This document shows positions 1 to 10,465 of a stretch of 64,000 nt of DNA, piece after piece (within the stretch, counting starts at the first letter, position 1; each line of letters opens with the position of its first letter). The DNA comes from Fulvia fulva (Eukaryota; Ascomycota; Dothideomycetes; Mycosphaerellales; Mycosphaerellaceae), in assembly GCF_020509005.1 (NCBI RefSeq), contig NC_063015.1, positions 4,216,001-4,280,000 of the forward strand, read 5' to 3'. The position numbers and the translations under genes are program-made. The notes under the pieces were generated by a model. The model did no database searches. It saw nothing but the letters and a program-made list of their open reading frames with translations, and was not told the origin of the DNA.

Positions 1-948
1 CGCATGGGCCCTTGCAGGCTTACTAGAGGAGGCCTTTGGCTTGCGGCTCTCCTTCATCTGCTTTGCAAGGTCCGTCATCACCTTGAGGACATCACGAAGG
101 TTTGGTGATGATGACCTCCTACGAGGTGGTGACGGTTGTCTCTTAGCAGGGTAGGTAACCCTAGCTAGTTTGTCCTTGTTCCTAACAGCCTGCTGAGCTG
201 CAGAAAGGTGTGGGCACTTGCTCATAAAATGGTCACCACCGCAGAGATGGCACGTGAGCTTGCCCTGGAAACCCTTCTTAGCAAACATGGCTGTCCCTTG
301 ATGAATCATTGATTCTTGCTTCTCCCTAAGAATTGCAAGAATGTCTTGTGGAGAGAGATTCACCTGGGCATCAATTGCATCGCGAATTGAGCCAAATGAG
401 TCTGGCAGAGCTGCTAAGAGTTGCTGGATCTTTCTGTCCTCAGTCTTGATGTCTTGGAACTGAGGCGAGATTGAAACAGCCCTCCTTGCAATTGAGCTAA
501 GCTCCTGCCAGGCATCATCTATAGACTGGTCTTCTGTCATCACGAAATTGGTGTATTGCTGAAGCAAACTTCTTCCAGTAGCGAGAAGTCTTCTCTTATA
601 TTTAGCTTCAGCCCATTCCCACAACTCCTTCGCATGCCGGATCTCGTATGTCATCTCTTGGTCATCTGTCGACAGACAGATGTACATCTCATACAGGGCC
701 GTTGCATTGTGCCGTCTGTACGATGCCTTCCTTATCGCTTGATCCAAAGGAAGGGATGACTCCGATGATGCAGAGGGTGTCGCTATAGATGGGGTTGCAG
801 CGGGAATGTCCGTGATGATGTCTTCGAGGACCCAGTCAACCTGCTTTGATACCAGGTGTATTCTCATCAGCTTGAACCATGTTTCGTGGTTCTCTCTTGT
901 CAGAAGAGGTGCTGCTCTCTTTCTTATGAACCCAGTCTCGTTCTCCAT
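1..948 (-). CDS. Copia-type Gag, N-terminal 316 codons (partial)
   Basis: Open frame from an ATG at 948 to the left edge (316 codons, no stop). The N-terminal half resembles the UBN2/copia gag fold: a helical stretch, then a segment with LWEWAEAKY and a LLAALPDSFGSI-like end. A single CCHC zinc knuckle follows at about residues 228-240 (CHLCGGDHFMSKC, C-X2-C-X4-H-X4-C), then a basic serine-rich tail. Copia Gag packages element RNA into cytoplasmic particles. The start is the first ATG after the leader. A Gag-Pol fusion or separate pol cannot be told apart here. Family assignment is from knuckle, layout, LTR and primer site together. Confidence 0.85.
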   Translation of the reverse strand, partial: MENETGFIRKRAAPLLTRENHETWFKLMRIHLVSKQVDWVLEDIITDIPAATPSIATPSASSESSLPLDQAIRKASYRRHNATALYEMYICLSTDDQEMTYEIRHAKELWEWAEAKYKRRLLATGRSLLQQYTNFVMTEDQSIDDAWQELSSIARRAVSISPQFQDIKTEDRKIQQLLAALPDSFGSIRDAIDAQVNLSPQDILAILREKQESMIHQGTAMFAKKGFQGKLTCHLCGGDHFMSKCPHLSAAQQAVRNKDKLARVTYPAKRQPSPPRRRSSSPNLRDVLKVMTDLAKQMKESRKPKASSSKPARAHA

Positions 949-1440
949 TTTTTGTAAGTTGAGGGACAGGTTGGCTGCCCTCAGGTAAAAGGATGTATTC
1001 GGTCGTACGCGATCGGATCGAAATGGGATAAACCGAACGCGAGGTTGATAGCGGAGAGGATGGCTATCCGCCGGGAAGAGGAGGAAAGTCGGTCGGTAAG
1101 GATCGTGTTGGTGCTGAGACACTGTAGCGTAACTCTCTCAGCAGAGGGGGTTTCTGAGACACTGCGGCTCTCTCAGAATGAACAGTTAGTCGATGCGAAC
1201 GCGATGTCCGGAGAGCGACTCTTCTCAGTAAGCTCGCCCACTTGTCTGAGGTATTGGCACAGGCTCCCTGACTCGGAGTCTGACAGTGCCTCACTAGGCT
1301 CTTTCACGTCTTATATGCACCTACAGCGCGGCTGTAGCTTCCTGTGCAAGGCGGGTGCGGCCTCCAGTCTGCCTTCCTTTTGTTCTGAAGAGGAATAACT
1401 CCAATACGACTTTGTCGAGGGTGAAACACCGAGTTGCTAA

Positions 1441-1455
1441 CCCGGGCTCATAACC
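1441..1455 (-). other. Primer binding site for half-tRNA-iMet
   Basis: Immediately inside the LTR the plus strand reads cccgggctcataacc, which contains the GGGCTCATAACC anticodon stem-loop (anticodon CAT) of eukaryotic initiator Met-tRNA. The element strand is therefore complementary to the anticodon region rather than to the tRNA 3' end, the half-tRNA priming known for Drosophila copia and some fungal copia elements. Confidence 0.7.
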
Positions 1456-1690
1456 TGTTAAACAGGTACGAGTTGCGCAGCAGTGGAAGACGGCGGATCA
1501 CACAAAAGACGAAGAAGGACCCAATGGGATAGCGTGTATCTACATACAGTATCGCCGGTGTTGGTGTAGGTAGATGCTAGGTGTCCGGATGTTTGCCAGC
1601 CTATAGGGGCTGGCAAACCCTAGTCACGTGATCTATCACATGACACACCCACACCTACATGCTTGTCCTGCGGCCTGTATGTTCTCAACA
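1456..1690 (-). repeat. Copia 5' LTR, 235 bp
   Basis: On the element strand it starts TGTTGAGAAC (at 1690) and ends GTTTAACA (at 1456), giving TG..CA termini with a short imperfect inverted repeat (TGTTGA / TTAACA). The primer site follows directly, which fixes the inner boundary. It contains a 12-14 bp stem (GTTTGCCAGCC.. / ..GGCTGGCAAAC) near 1590-1618. The partner LTR is not in the window. Confidence 0.8.
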
Positions 1691-3440
1691 TAGTATAAGA
1701 ATAGGGACAAGGTGGCTTCCTTACTTAGCCTAGACATATCGGGAGCCTTCGACTACGTGTTATACCCGCGGCTACTCTATATCCTAAGGTCGAAAGGACT
1801 CCCTAAGTGGCTTATTAACTTCGTACGGTCCTACCTCTAAAACCGTAGTACGTCGATCCTAGTCGGCTAGTATAGAAGCCTATTTCAAGTAGTCTATACT
1901 AGAATCCCGTAAGGCTTAACGCTAGTACCTATTCTGTTCCTCTTCTTTATAGCGACGCTACTCCTAGCCCTAGAATCCTAGAACACCGCTACGAGCGGCT
2001 TCGTAGACGACACAAACATCCTAGCGTAGTCTTCCTCGACTAAGGAGAACTGTAGGCTACTAGAAGAGAAGCATAAGATCTACGAGGACTAGGCTAGGAG
2101 GCACGGGGCTCGGTTTGCCCTAGAAAAGTACAATCTAATACACTTTACGCGCCGGCTACGGTTCTATAATATATAAGCTTCTATCTAGATATAGGGGCAT
2201 ACGACTAACCCGGCAAATCAGCTTAGGATCCTCGGACTATAGGTAGACCCGGCGCTACGGTAGAGGAAGCACGTATAGGCAATATTACGGAAAGCTAAAC
2301 AGAATATAGTATTATACTAGAGGCTTACCGCGTCTATATAGGGGGCGGACTTCCGGTAGTTACGACTTCTATATACGGCTATTGTACGGCCAGTCCTTAC
2401 CTATAGTAGCTAAGTATAGTCCTTAGGCGAGAGGGCCTACCTATCGAAGGGACTCGTTACGCCGCTAGCGAAGATCTAAAACTAATGCCTAAGGAAGGTT
2501 ACCGGGGTATATAAGTCGATACTAACGAGGATACTTAAGCACGAGACCGCTATACCGCCGATCGACCTATATATCTAGGGACTACGGACCTCCTACTTAG
2601 GTAAGTCGGTATAGTACCTAGTATAGAAGGTTATCGCTAGTATAGTCGTAAGGGCCCGCGAATTAGTACTAGCGTATAAGGGCATTCGACCCGGAAACGA
2701 GCCGAACTACCGGGTAAGGACGAACAGCTAGCAATATAATAGGAAGGTAAGAAATCGTTTATAGAGCAACTATAGAAAGAGAGGTGGAACAACCAGGTTA
2801 TAGGGTATAGTGGACGCCCTTAGCTAGCGGGACAACCTAAGGAATAGTTAGCTACAAAATCCGCGGTCAAGCACCCCCCGAAGCTTATCTACTACCGCCT
2901 TACGAGGGCATAGAGTAGTATAGCAACCTAACTACGAAGCGAACACATCGGCCTCTAGGGGTACCTATTATAGAGGAAGGTTCTAGGATACACGAATACT
3001 AGCTACCCCTACGGCTATCGCTCCTAGAACGTACGGTACGTACTCCTCGTCTATCCGAGGTAGTCGCTAGGAAGGGGGGAGTAGATAGTAAAGGCGAGGA
3101 ACCGGACGATTAGGGTACTTCTTAACAACGCTAAGGACCTACGGCGTATTACGAACTAGATACTAGAGAAGGGCTGGCTAGAACAGTACCGCCTAGTAGG
3201 AACAGTGTAGGAAGAGAGGACACGACGTAGCGCGACGAGACCGGCTAGGAGCGGGGGCTAACGGGGTAGTGACATAGACTACGTACGTTTAGAGGGAATG
3301 CTAAACTAGATAAGGAGTAGTCGGGGGCGGGAAGGGTTTTTACCTATTCGGGTTTCCCTTTGTATATAACAATAGATATATACCTATATAGGCCGGATAG
3401 GGTCCTAGAACAGGGGAATGACAAATCTATCTATCTATAT
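1691..3440 (+). mobile_element. RIP-degraded LINE, 3' half (RT to tail)
   Basis: The plus strand translates, between many TAG/TAA stops, to a recognisable LINE ORF2: LLSLDI.GAFD near 1720, a FVDD-type RT core near 2000, FALEKYNLIHF near 2120, and the C-terminal CxC..H..C region near 3010-3060. Most stops are CAG or TGG changed to TAG, the two-strand CpA-to-TpA signature of RIP. A GC-rich 3' UTR similar to that of the intact LINE follows, then a (CTAT)n tail ending near 3440. The 5' part is missing, cut by the copia element at 1690. It is a relative, not a close copy, of the 6919-12056 LINE. Confidence 0.85.
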
Positions 3441-5441
3441 TAGGCATTTAGGGTTAGTCGATACGTAAGAACCTATACGGTAGCGGTAGTACTTACCCTA
3501 CTTCTTAAGGTCTTCGCGCTACTTACGGTTAAGCGTAGGTAGGTTCTATAGATATATCGGTAGATCCTCCTTCTTCTTAGTACTAGCGTACTGTAGTAGG
3601 CGCTATACTAAGGCACCTACTATACCGGTAGCGGTACTAGTAACTACGTTACCGTTATTCTAGTTATTCTAGCCGCTATTACCGTTCGAGTTACTATTAC
3701 TACGGGGGCGCTCCTTCTACGGGTATAGTCGATCTGTCTCGTAGAAGCTCTTGTCTAGTATAGTACACTCCTCGATAACGTCTTATATACTATCTAGGCG
3801 GCGGTCGACTTCGCGGTCGCCGAAGGTCTTAATAAAGTACTTGCGGTTTAGTCGGTTAGGGAATAGTATAAGCTCGGTCTTATCGGTCTATAACATCTAG
3901 GCGCGTAACTTCGAGTAGCGGGTATAGAAGGCTATAAAGGTTTCGCCTTGTTCTTACTTATAGGTAGTAATGTTAACTATAGCCTTAGTTCCTTTATTAC
4001 GTATACTATATTAGCGTATTATCTAATCTAATAACTCTTCTCTAGTCTTAAACTCGTTAAAGGACTACTGTCTAGGTATAGGGATCCTCGGCTTAATACT
4101 TCGCTAAGGATTACCTTACGTCTACCTATATATAAAGCGTAGACTATCTGCCTTAGTACGGAAGGTTACTATAGTTAGCTTTAGGAGAACACTACTATAC
4201 TAGCTATCGAAATTAGGGTCGTTATCGTTCTTAAAGTACTTAGGGTTAGGTATACCCTTACCGATCTCTATACTACGAGTAAGGGTACGGTTAATAGTAA
4301 AGAGACGTTCTAGAAGGTTAACTAGTAGTGTCTAGGTACGGGTGTTACGTATTCTCGAGTCACGACTATTATTATTAGGTCCTAGTCGCGGACGGTCGTT
4401 ATCCCGTCCTCGGCTATTATTACTACGGTTATCGTCGTCTCTATCGTTATTACTACTACCGCTACCGCTACCTCTACTAGTAGCTTCGCGATACCTACGT
4501 AACAGCTACTCGAATAAGGTCTCGCGTAGGCGGGAACAAGAGGGTCGGCGGCCTAAGCGGCCCCTACCTCTATTCTATATAGTATCTCCTACCTTAAGCC
4601 GAGCCTTTAGGTTATCGACTTCTTGTTATAGGGCCTAGTTCTTCGCCTTAGCATCTTGTGCCTTCTTCTTCTCCTTCTCGTAGATCTCGCTAAACTGCTT
4701 ATATAGGTTATTAGCTTCCTTATATTCCTTCTCTAGCTCTTATAACTTAGCTAGGTCGTAATCCTTCTTACTCTTAAGATCTACTACTATTTTCTATATA
4801 ATAAGCTCTTCACTTCGTAGTATCTTATAGACGCGGTCGTATTCGGTATATAGCGTAGTATACTAGGTATTCTAGAGGTCGTTAGCTCGCTCTATTATAT
4901 CGAGTTGTCTACCCTTAGTAATCGCCGTGTTAACTACTTATAGTACGAAGTCGTAGGTAGTCTTCGGGTGTTAGGATATAAGGGTCGTAAGGTTATCTAG
5001 GGTGACATTCTAGTATTCGGATACGAGAATATGTTCTACCTCGTCGAGTAATAGATACATCTCGTCTAGGCCGCCGCCTAGGTTCTCTTTAAGCTTAAAC
5101 TCGAATAGTTCTATAAAGTTAATCTTACTACCTTCTTCTCGCTCGAAGGCCTTCTAGTAAGCTTTATCAATCTCTTGTTATAGCGCGACACCGGTGTCTA
5201 CTATAACCCGCCGGTTATCGTCCTATGTCTAACTCTAAGGAAAAGAGGAGAGGTCGGGAAAAAGAGATATACGCTACTTGCTTTTACCCTTAGGCTTAGG
5301 TAGCGGTAGTATACCGCCGTTCGCTACTTATAAAGTTATATTATCTAGGTTTAGGGGAGGCGTAACGGTGCCTATATCCTGACTATCTACGAGCACGCGA
5401 CTACCTACTAATAATGTCGCCGCGTTACGTTCTCTAGACAT
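3441..5441 (-). pseudogene. RIP-degraded Ty3/gypsy-type Gag relic
   Basis: On the minus strand a decayed frame starts at an ATG near 5441 (MSRERNAATLLVG..) and shows a Glu/Lys-rich coiled-coil stretch (about 4750-4620), an Arg/Asn/Asp-rich low-complexity stretch (about 4580-4340), a gag-like block with ETF.AFYTRYSKL (about 3950) and an end resembling a zinc-knuckle approach (about 3460). It is full of TAG stops. The relic ends where the plus-strand LINE tail ends, so that LINE probably inserted here. Gypsy rather than copia is inferred from the gag block and coiled-coil N-terminus. No pol remains. Confidence 0.6.
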
Positions 5442-5761
5442 CTACGCGCTATACGCCTTACCGTGTTCTATATTCTAATAAGACTCTACGCGTTCTCGAG
5501 TTCTACGGTTCTGTCTATTTCTATTATTACGCGTCCCTTACCTAGATCCGCGATCTAGGTAGGGTAGTAGAACAAACTATAAGGGCGCGCGTACTATAGG
5601 GTCCGAACGAGATAGTTATTATTCTACGAAGCTACGAAAGAGGAGCGCGAGGCGCGGCGAAGTTATAAAGTAAAGCTAAGCCGTACTAACCTAATACGGA
5701 AGGTCCGCGGTTTAGCCGGGCCGACGTAGCTATAGTAAGGGGTCACGGGCTACCCGTGACA
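5442..5761 (-). repeat. LTR-like leader of the gypsy relic
   Basis: The element-strand end at 5761 reads TGTCACGGGTAGCCCGTGAC, a TG start built as a 9-bp-arm palindrome (GTCACGGG / CCCGTGAC), an LTR-type terminus. The inner LTR border is not clear. A second palindrome, CCTAGATCGCGGATCTAGG, lies near 5540-5560. The right side abuts an unrelated copia relic, as expected for an insertion. Confidence 0.45.
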
Positions 5762-6479
5762 AGGGTACTAGTTTCTTAGATAAGTAAGAAGCAAAAGTCT
5801 ATAGTAACATCTATAATAGAGGCTGAATATATAGCTATAAATGTATATATAAAGCAGTCCTAATTCCTAGCTTCACTGCTAAGAGAAATAGATTGTCTAG
5901 AGTTAGTAGGAGACTGTTCCTATTAACTAAGAATCACTAGAAACTAGGAGACTATATCAAATTTAAGACTAGTCCAATTAAGAGGTGACAATTAAGCTGC
6001 CCTTACCCTAGTAAAAGATGTACATATTTATAACAAGTCGAAGTATATTGACATTACCTATAACGCTATTAGGAAATTTCAGTAGAGGAGGCTTATTACT
6101 ATTAAGTATACCCTAACCTCTAAGATAGTTATAGACGGGTTTATAAAACCAAAGACTAGTCTATACTTCTAGAGGTTTATAAGCTAGCTTAACCTGTCAT
6201 AAAGAGGTCCAAGTACTATTAACAGGAAGTAAGCAGACTATAACCTCCTATACGAGATAAGTAGGAGTGTTAAGATGTAGTATCTTAAAGGGAGTTAACA
6301 ATTAGGAAGTGATCTAGTAGCCTAAGGCATCTACGATAACTTAGCTTATAGGGAGATACCTTCTCTCTCCTTTAGCTTAGATAGACATCTAATATAATCA
6401 ACATATTGGTTCCTAATATATTGCTACATACTCGTGCTATTAGTTAGTTAAAGATTGATCTCTTACTCTACTCCGCTAC
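5762..6479 (+). mobile_element. RIP-degraded copia RNase H end plus LTR-like DNA
   Basis: Between stops, the plus strand gives the end of a copia polyprotein: KKQKSIVTSIIEAEYIA near 5790, KSKYIDITYNAIR near 6045, ITIKYTLTSK near 6105 and DGFIKPKTS near 6135, matching RNase H and the following copia C-terminus. After about 6190 no protein is legible. AT-rich DNA to about 6470 may be the old LTR. It differs from the young copia at 1-1690 in strand and condition. Confidence 0.7.
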
Positions 6480-6918
6480 TATCTACCCGTACCTATTTAA
6501 TAATAACGTTAATAAGTACGGTAGAAATAGAGACGGGAATACTACTAATCGGCTAATATATCCGGGGAATAAGAATTTAATACGCGGTAAAGACGATAGA
6601 TTACCTAGTATAAACTACGATCTAGGAGGTAAAGAATAAGATAGAAAGCCGCTACCGGAGAGGGGCCGGACATCGGATAAGCTAAAAAGAGGATGACCTT
6701 ACTAACTTTACGGCCGTATAGATAAGTACCGAGTGGCTAGTACGAAAAGAGGAGGAGCGTAGGGCTCGCTAGGCCGGCGGGAGTAAGGCTAAGACCTAAA
6801 GCCTAGCGGAATAGATAGCGAGCTACCTATAGGAGTAGGACTAGAAAAGTAAGCCCCCTAAGACAATAGGCCCGATAGTACTCTAAGCCTTCTAGAGATA
6901 TAACTACTAGCTATATAG
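6480..6918 (+). mobile_element. RIP-degraded LINE (host copy), left part
   Basis: The plus strand matches the ORF2 region C-terminal to the RT of the intact neighbouring LINE: STVEMETG near 6500, a block equivalent to EEERRARQAGGSKAKT near 6760-6795, and LWEQDW near 6820-6845 with both Trp and the Gln turned to TAG. It stops at 6918 inside the codons for QLYRD, where the intact LINE inserted in opposite orientation, and resumes after 12056. Confidence 0.88.
6904..6918. repeat. Target-site duplication, left copy (15 bp)
   Basis: ctactagctatatag here is repeated exactly at 12057-12071, on the other side of the intact LINE. Joining the flanks at this 15-mer restores the colinear decayed LINE reading, which confirms it as the insertion duplication. 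The target ends tatatag and meets the element's (ATAG)n tail, so tail-target pairing may have helped priming. Confidence 0.88.
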
Positions 6919-7111
6919 ATAGATAGATATTTCATTAAGCTGTTGTAGTGCCCTTTGGCCTATGCAGCTATGCTATCTTGTTTTTGTATATATAGAGGGG
7001 AAACCGTGTTGGTGAAAACCCCTCCTCCTTCCCGCCTGTCTTTTCCTCCTCGTTGTCGTCTTAAATTTCCCTTGTTAGGGGTACGCTAGTGTCATGGGCC
7101 TGCCCTGATGA

Positions 7112-10100
7112 CTACCCTATCTGCAACCCCCCTCGCTTCCGCCTCTTGTCTATCCACTCCTCCGTCTCGCTCGCGAGGCTAAACTGCTGGAGGTATCCCT
7201 GCTGTAGTATCCACCGAGAGATTCGGCGAATGTTGCCTTTGTCCCTAATAATTGACTTGTAGTCTCTCCTTCCCGCTTGGTGCCTCCAATTTCCCCTGCC
7301 TCTCGCCCACTGCGGGCATCGTAGTAGCATATGTTCTGGGTTTTGCGATGGGTAGCCACACTGGCAGGCTGGGCTATAGATGTCTAGTGCGCGTCTTCTG
7401 AACAGGTAGGCCCTTAATCCAATGTGTTCGGACCTGATTTGGATCGCTATGCTTGCTTCGGCCCTTGTCAGGTCCCTATATAGCTGGTAATTGTGTCTCT
7501 GGAAGGCTCGGAGCGCTATCGGGCCTGTTGTCTTAGGGGGCTTCCTTTTCCAGTCCTGCTCCCATAGGCAGCTCGCTATCTGTTCCGCTAGGTTTTGGGT
7601 CTTAGCCTTGCTCCCGCCGGCCTGGCGAGTCCTACGCTCCTCCTCCTTTCGTGCTAGCCATTCGGTGCTTGTCTGTACGGCCGTAAAGGTCGTAAGGTCA
7701 TCCTCTTTTTGGCTTGTCCTATATCCTGCCCCTCTCCGGTAGCGGCTTTCTATCTTATTCTTTGCCTCCTGGATCGTGGTTTGTGCTAGGTAACCTGTCG
7801 TCTTTGCCGCGTATTGAATTCTCATTCCCCGGATGTACTGGCCGATTGGTGGTATTCCTGTCTCCATTTCTACCGTGCTTGTTGACGTTGTCTTGTATGC
7901 GCCTAGTACCCTACGTAGGTTGCCTGCCTGTGTCCTGTTTAGGGGTTGCTCTATCCGTTTCGGGATCGGCTTGCCTGCGCCTCCTGTTCCCCAAATCTGT
8001 GCCCTGTACAACATAGCTGGTCTGACGATCGCCTTATACATTACTCTTGCCTTGTCGAATGTTGCTCCCCATGTAGATGCCGTAAGCCTCTTTATCGAGG
8101 CTTCATTGACTTGCGCTCGACTCTGGGCTTTCTTAATCTGTACATTCCAGCTTAGCTTCGGGTCGAGCCAGATCCCTAGTACTCGTAGCTCCGCTGATGG
8201 CTTGGTCTCGTAGCCTTGGATTCTTACCGCCGCCTTCATATTATGGTGTGTTCTCGCTTTACTGAAGTGTATAAGTTGGTACTTTTCAGGGGCGAACCGG
8301 GCACCATGCTTCTTTGCCCACTCCTCGCATTTCTTGTGCCTATCTTCAAGGAGGCGACAGTTCTCTTCTGTCGAGTCTGACCAGGCTAGGATGTTTGTAT
8401 CGTCTACGAACCCCGATGCTGAGGTTTGCGGAGAGGTGAGTAGGGGGATTAGATCCGACATAAATATTAGAAACAGGATAGGGGAGAGAGTAGATCCCTG
8501 AGGTATTCCAGTCTCTGCCTTCACCGGGTCGGACGTGTACCTTCCTAGGACTAGGTATGTCGTCCGTTCCTGGAGAAAGGAGAAGACGAACGACGTTGCC
8601 CACTGGGGGATGCCTTTCTGCTGTAGGATATGTATTAGCCTTTGGTGTGAGACGTTGTCGAAGGCCCCTGCGATGTCGAGGGATAGTAAGGACGCCGCTC
8701 GGTTCCTGCCGTAGTGCCAGAGGGTCTGGATTTGCTCCGTAATTAGCTCCATTGCTGTTAGTGTCGATCGCTGGCTTCTTCCCCCCATCTGTGTTGCTGG
8801 GAGTACGTGGTTGTCCTCGGCAAGCTGCGTAAGTCTCTGGGCTACTATCTTTTCTAGGACCTTCCCTATCGTATTTAGAAGTGCTATTGGTCTGTACGAC
8901 TTGGGCTGAGTATAGTCTTCCTTCTGTGGCTTGCGTAGCACTACTGTCATAGACTCTCTGTACGGCTTCGGGTGATACCCTAGCCGTAGGCACGCGGTAA
9001 ATAGGTTTGCAAGGCTCGGCGCGATCTCTTCTCTACACTCTTTTAGCAGTACGTTTGGTATCCTGTCTGGGCCTGGGGCTTTTCGTCCCTTTAGCTTACT
9101 TATGACTCCTGTTACTGTGTTAGGGCTAACCGCCCAATCCATGTCCAGGGGTTCCGGGTATGTGCTCGGGTCGATGTCCGTAAGGTCTGCCTCTACTTGC
9201 GTCGAAAAGAAATGGTCGGCTAACGCTTTTGCCTTGCCCCGGGGCGTAGCCTGGGCAATCCCTTCGCGGTCTACGATTGGGGGGAAGTGAGGGGCTTGTT
9301 GCTCTTCAGGTAGTCGTGCCCATTTAGCAAGTCTCCACATCTGTTCCGGGTTTTCTGTAACGAGCCCGATCGTCGCTCTCCAGTCCTGCAGCTTATCGCG
9401 TCTTATCTGTGCCTTCTTCTCTTGTGTCGCGTGGCAGTATTGCTCCCACGTCTCTTGGGTGTGCTCCTTCGTCCACTGTCGCCTTGCCCTTCTAGCCTCC
9501 CTTACCTTCGTAGAGCATTCAGGGGTCCAGAAGGCTTTCTGCTGCGTTGAGGGCCGGAGTAACGGCGTGTATTGTTCCGCTGCTTGCCATATGACCGAGG
9601 TAATCTGTTCCGCTGCTTGATCTAGCTGAGCTGTCGTCTCGAGTTCTCTATGCTGTGGTAGGTTCGCTATTAGGAAGCCTCTTATGTCGTCCCAGCGTGC
9701 CTTCTTCCAGTTACGGCGTGGTTCGTTTGCTGGCTCCTCTATCGCCTTCACCCCTAGCGTCGTTTGGATAGGGATATGGTCTGAGGAGGCTTCTAGCGCG
9801 TAGTTCGGTCGGCATTGGACTAGTCTCTCTTCAAGTTCTCGAGATAGAAAGCATAGGTCGATCGTGCTTGCACTAGTACGGGCCTTCCACGTCTCTGTTC
9901 CCTTTGGTGTTACTAAGGCCATTCCGTAGCGTGCGGTTATGTCCAGTAGCTTCCCCCCTAGAAATGCGTGCGGGGGAGTGAATTCGAGTCCCCACTGTGG
10001 GTGGTGGAGGTTGAAGTCGCCGAGGAGTACTTGCTTCGTGTCTTGGCTTAGGGTCCGCTCTAGGTGGGCGAGGGTTCCTAGTTCCCTACTCGTCCGACCC

Positions 10101-10465
10101 CGCGGTGGCGGGTTGTAAACGTTATGGATCTGGATAGGGCCTTGTGTCGTGTCGATCTGGATTGATGTTATGTCTCCTAGGTTGCCCTGCTGCGGTAGTA
10201 TAACCTTCCACGACTCAAGGTCTATAGTCTTGCTTACGTATATACATGTCCTCGGGTTGACGCCTCGTTGGCCCGCGATTACGGTGTGGTATCTCCGGTC
10301 ATTACAAGTGGCTGGGAGTCCTACGTAGGGGTTGATCCATGGTTCCTGTACCGCAATAACGTGGTGCCGTAGCGGGTCTAGCTCTTGTAGAAAGTGGCGC
10401 TGGACCTTGTCCCTACTTTTGTTTACGTTGTACTGTACGATAGTGATGTCGTCGTATAGTATCAT
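7112..10465 (-). CDS. LINE ORF2: endonuclease-reverse transcriptase, 1117 aa
   Basis: This protein nicks target DNA and copies element RNA at the nick (target-primed reverse transcription). The N-terminal endonuclease/exonuclease/phosphatase domain (about 7-235) carries QEPW (about 40), LLGDFN (about 148) and SDH (about 228). The reverse transcriptase (about 460-740) carries RKAPGPD, SYRPIALL, DIAGAFD, GIPQGSTLSP and the catalytic FVDD (about 687). A late C-X-C..H..C motif (about 1033-1053) is typical of LINE ORF2 ends. I see no RNase H signature between the RT and that motif, where Tad1-like elements often have one. The ATG overlaps the ORF1 stop (ATGA), suggesting termination-reinitiation on one mRNA. 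Confidence 0.95.
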   Translation of the reverse strand: MILYDDITIVQYNVNKSRDKVQRHFLQELDPLRHHVIAVQEPWINPYVGLPATCNDRRYHTVIAGQRGVNPRTCIYVSKTIDLESWKVILPQQGNLGDITSIQIDTTQGPIQIHNVYNPPPRGRTSRELGTLAHLERTLSQDTKQVLLGDFNLHHPQWGLEFTPPHAFLGGKLLDITARYGMALVTPKGTETWKARTSASTIDLCFLSRELEERLVQCRPNYALEASSDHIPIQTTLGVKAIEEPANEPRRNWKKARWDDIRGFLIANLPQHRELETTAQLDQAAEQITSVIWQAAEQYTPLLRPSTQQKAFWTPECSTKVREARRARRQWTKEHTQETWEQYCHATQEKKAQIRRDKLQDWRATIGLVTENPEQMWRLAKWARLPEEQQAPHFPPIVDREGIAQATPRGKAKALADHFFSTQVEADLTDIDPSTYPEPLDMDWAVSPNTVTGVISKLKGRKAPGPDRIPNVLLKECREEIAPSLANLFTACLRLGYHPKPYRESMTVVLRKPQKEDYTQPKSYRPIALLNTIGKVLEKIVAQRLTQLAEDNHVLPATQMGGRSQRSTLTAMELITEQIQTLWHYGRNRAASLLSLDIAGAFDNVSHQRLIHILQQKGIPQWATSFVFSFLQERTTYLVLGRYTSDPVKAETGIPQGSTLSPILFLIFMSDLIPLLTSPQTSASGFVDDTNILAWSDSTEENCRLLEDRHKKCEEWAKKHGARFAPEKYQLIHFSKARTHHNMKAAVRIQGYETKPSAELRVLGIWLDPKLSWNVQIKKAQSRAQVNEASIKRLTASTWGATFDKARVMYKAIVRPAMLYRAQIWGTGGAGKPIPKRIEQPLNRTQAGNLRRVLGAYKTTSTSTVEMETGIPPIGQYIRGMRIQYAAKTTGYLAQTTIQEAKNKIESRYRRGAGYRTSQKEDDLTTFTAVQTSTEWLARKEEERRTRQAGGSKAKTQNLAEQIASCLWEQDWKRKPPKTTGPIALRAFQRHNYQLYRDLTRAEASIAIQIRSEHIGLRAYLFRRRALDIYSPACQCGYPSQNPEHMLLRCPQWARGRGNWRHQAGRRDYKSIIRDKGNIRRISRWILQQGYLQQFSLASETEEWIDKRRKRGGLQIG

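Larger units (their letters stand above)
1..1690 (-). mobile_element. Ty1/copia LTR retrotransposon, 5' end (runs off left edge)
   Basis: Read on the minus strand this is, in order, a 235-bp LTR (1690-1456), a primer site complementary to the anticodon arm of initiator Met-tRNA (about 1455-1441), an untranslated leader (1440-949) and an open gag frame from 948 to the window edge. The gag is uninterrupted and lacks the TA-rich decay of the neighbouring repeats, so this copy is young or escaped RIP. It abuts a decayed LINE at 1691, suggesting insertion into that LINE, with tagta at 1691-1695 as one possible target-duplication copy. Protease, integrase, RT and the other LTR would lie outside the window, so whether the element is complete cannot be judged. 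Confidence 0.88.

Noticed and set aside
1045..1398. 117-codon plus-strand frame beside the copia gag
   Set aside because: It lies in the untranslated leader of the copia element; no domain and no splice context.
4342..4638. 98-codon plus-strand Arg/Leu-rich frame
   Set aside because: It is the reverse of the Arg/Asn/Asp-rich stretch of the decayed gypsy gag.
5742..5760. Palindrome considered as a transcription terminator
   Set aside because: It sits at the outer end of a TG-starting LTR-like sequence in a eukaryotic repeat island; intrinsic terminators do not apply.
7491..8213. Several plus-strand frames of 60-130 codons opposite the LINE ORF2
   Set aside because: They are antisense shadows of a well-supported coding region and have hydrophobic, Cys/Leu-rich translations typical of such shadows.
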